Below the pieces are notes generated by a model. The model was not told where the DNA came from and did not search any database. It worked only from the letters and a program-made list of their open reading frames with translations. 64,000 nt of DNA from Phyllobacterium sophorae (GTDB taxonomy: Bacteria > Pseudomonadota > Alphaproteobacteria > Rhizobiales > Rhizobiaceae), in contig NZ_PGGM01000002.1 of the NCBI RefSeq assembly GCF_003010965.1, forward strand, positions 620,001-684,000, written 5' to 3'. Every line of letters starts with the position of its first letter. Position 1 is the first letter of the stretch. This document shows positions 63,134-64,000 of the stretch, in pieces. The position numbers were made by a program, and so were the translations under genes.

Positions 63134-63523
63134 ATGGGCAAGGCTAAGGCTCCGCGCCAGCTTAAGGACAACGAGGCGAAAGCCGTTGCCCGCACGCTCC
63201 GCATCAGCCCTCAGAAGCTTAATCTGGTGGCTGCTTTGATCCGTGGCAAGAAGGTGAATGCCGCTCTTGCCGACCTTGAATTTTCGCGCAAGCGGATTGC
63301 AGGGACGGTGAAAAAGACTCTCGAATCAGCTATCGCCAACGCAGAAAACAACCATGACCTGGATGTTGATGCTCTGGTTGTTGCTGAAGCCTATGTAGGC
63401 AAGTCAGTCGTGATGAAGCGTTTCCATGTTCGTGGCCGCGGTCGTGCAAGCCGGATCGAGAAGCCATTCTCGCATCTGACGATCGTCGTTCGCGAAGCTG
63501 AGGAAAAAGGGGAGGCCGCATAA
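63134..63523 (+). CDS. rplV: 50S ribosomal protein L22
   Basis: Lines the exit tunnel opposite L4. The 129 residues include the long hairpin region and the signature [37 protein letters not shown]. The start ATG follows AGGAAATAAAG. Its stop overlaps the rpsC start by one base (TAATG). Confidence 0.98.
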   Translation: MGKAKAPRQLKDNEAKAVARTLRISPQKLNLVAALIRGKKVNAALADLEFSRKRIAGTVKKTLESAIANAENNHDLDVDALVVAEAYVGKSVVMKRFHVRGRGRASRIEKPFSHLTIVVREAEEKGEAA

Positions 63524-64000
63524 TGGGCCAGAAGATTAATCCGATTGGCTTCCGCCTTGGCATCAATCGGACCTGGGACTCGCGTTGGTACGCGAACACA
63601 GGTGAATACGGCAAGCTGCTGCATGAAGACCTGAAGATCCGCAAGTATCTGATGGACGAACTGAAGCAGGCCGCCATTTCCAAGGTGGTGATCGAGCGTC
63701 CGCACAAGAAGTGCCGCGTCACGATCCATGCTGCACGTCCGGGTCTGATCATCGGTAAGAAGGGCGCCGATATCGAGAAGCTGCGCCGCAAGCTGTCAGA
63801 AATGACCAATGCAGATGCCGCACTCAATATCGTTGAAGTCCGCAAGCCGGAAACAGACGCGGTTCTCGTTGCTCAGTCTATCGCTCAGCAGCTGGAACGC
63901 CGTGTTGCATTCCGCCGTGCCATGAAGCGCGCCGTTCAGTCGGCCATGCGTCTTGGTGCAGAAGGCATTCGTATCAATTGCTCGGGCCGTCTCGGCGGCG
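63523..64000 (+). CDS. rpsC: 30S ribosomal protein S3 (5' part, cut by the window edge)
   Basis: Head protein at the mRNA entry channel. The visible 159 residues start [20 protein letters not shown] and contain the KH domain with the GxxG loop in [18 protein letters not shown]. The C-terminal domain begins [20 protein letters not shown]. The start is in the TAATG overlap with rplV. The remainder, and rplP-rpmC-rpsQ, should follow to the right. Confidence 0.97.
   Translation, partial: MGQKINPIGFRLGINRTWDSRWYANTGEYGKLLHEDLKIRKYLMDELKQAAISKVVIERPHKKCRVTIHAARPGLIIGKKGADIEKLRRKLSEMTNADAALNIVEVRKPETDAVLVAQSIAQQLERRVAFRRAMKRAVQSAMRLGAEGIRINCSGRLGG

Overview
The window is a 64-kb stretch of chromosome from an alphaproteobacterium of the order Hyphomicrobiales (Rhizobiales), most like the Phyllobacterium/Mesorhizobium/Brucella side of that order. 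The evidence is the gene order tRNA-Trp-secE-nusG-rplKAJL-rpoBC-rpsLG-fusA-tuf-S10 cluster, two identical tuf genes, an RNase E with a long charged insert in its S1 domain, a SUF operon behind an Irr-type iron-control palindrome, and rhizobia-like palindromic repeats. The genus is an inference. Almost everything is core housekeeping DNA; only about 32.5-36.1 kb looks accessory.

Layout: 0-6 kb (minus strand) carries aroQ, a DsbA-like thioredoxin-fold protein, an M48 peptidase with a repeat tail, and rne with a clear terminator and a structured leader. 6.7-12 kb (plus) carries the cell-wall amidase, the bifunctional penicillin-binding protein 1A and prfB, whose reading frame is broken by the classical programmed +1 frameshift site. 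12-21 kb holds an M23 envelope peptidase, a Bcp-type peroxiredoxin, a very large AsmA/YhdP-like protein, tyrS, anmK and an alpha/beta hydrolase. 21-29 kb is the iron-sulfur assembly region: a first cysteine desulfurase, sufB, a 66-residue coiled-coil protein, sufC, sufD, sufS, a DUF59/SufT-like gene, an unrelated exported protein on the other strand, and an A-type carrier gene. 29-32.3 kb has a TfoX-N protein, a Nudix hydrolase, a DEAD-box helicase and NAD kinase.

The accessory stretch starts directly behind tRNA-Thr(TGT). It has a minus-strand cluster of small unknown genes (one apparently split by a frame change), an AbiJ-NTD4/HEPN-like gene of the phage-defence type, a DUF2277 gene, a 32-residue membrane ORF and 1.1 kb of non-coding DNA with long inverted repeats. 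It is followed by an FAD dehydrogenase, a cytochrome b561/YceI pair and a TrmH-family rRNA methyltransferase.

From 40.2 kb to the right edge the window is the transcription/translation supercluster: tRNA-Tyr, tRNA-Gly, tuf1, tRNA-Trp, secE, nusG, ribosomal proteins, rpoB, rpoC, the str operon with tuf2, and the start of the S10 operon, truncated in rpsC. Its gaps hold strong RNA hairpins in places where other bacteria have autoregulatory leaders. The strangest local feature is the 3' end of tuf1. The gene is identical to tuf2 until eight codons before the stop, then switches to a synonymous tail; a second tail matching tuf2 lies 97 bp downstream as a fossil. I found no CRISPR array, transposase gene, rRNA gene or prophage.
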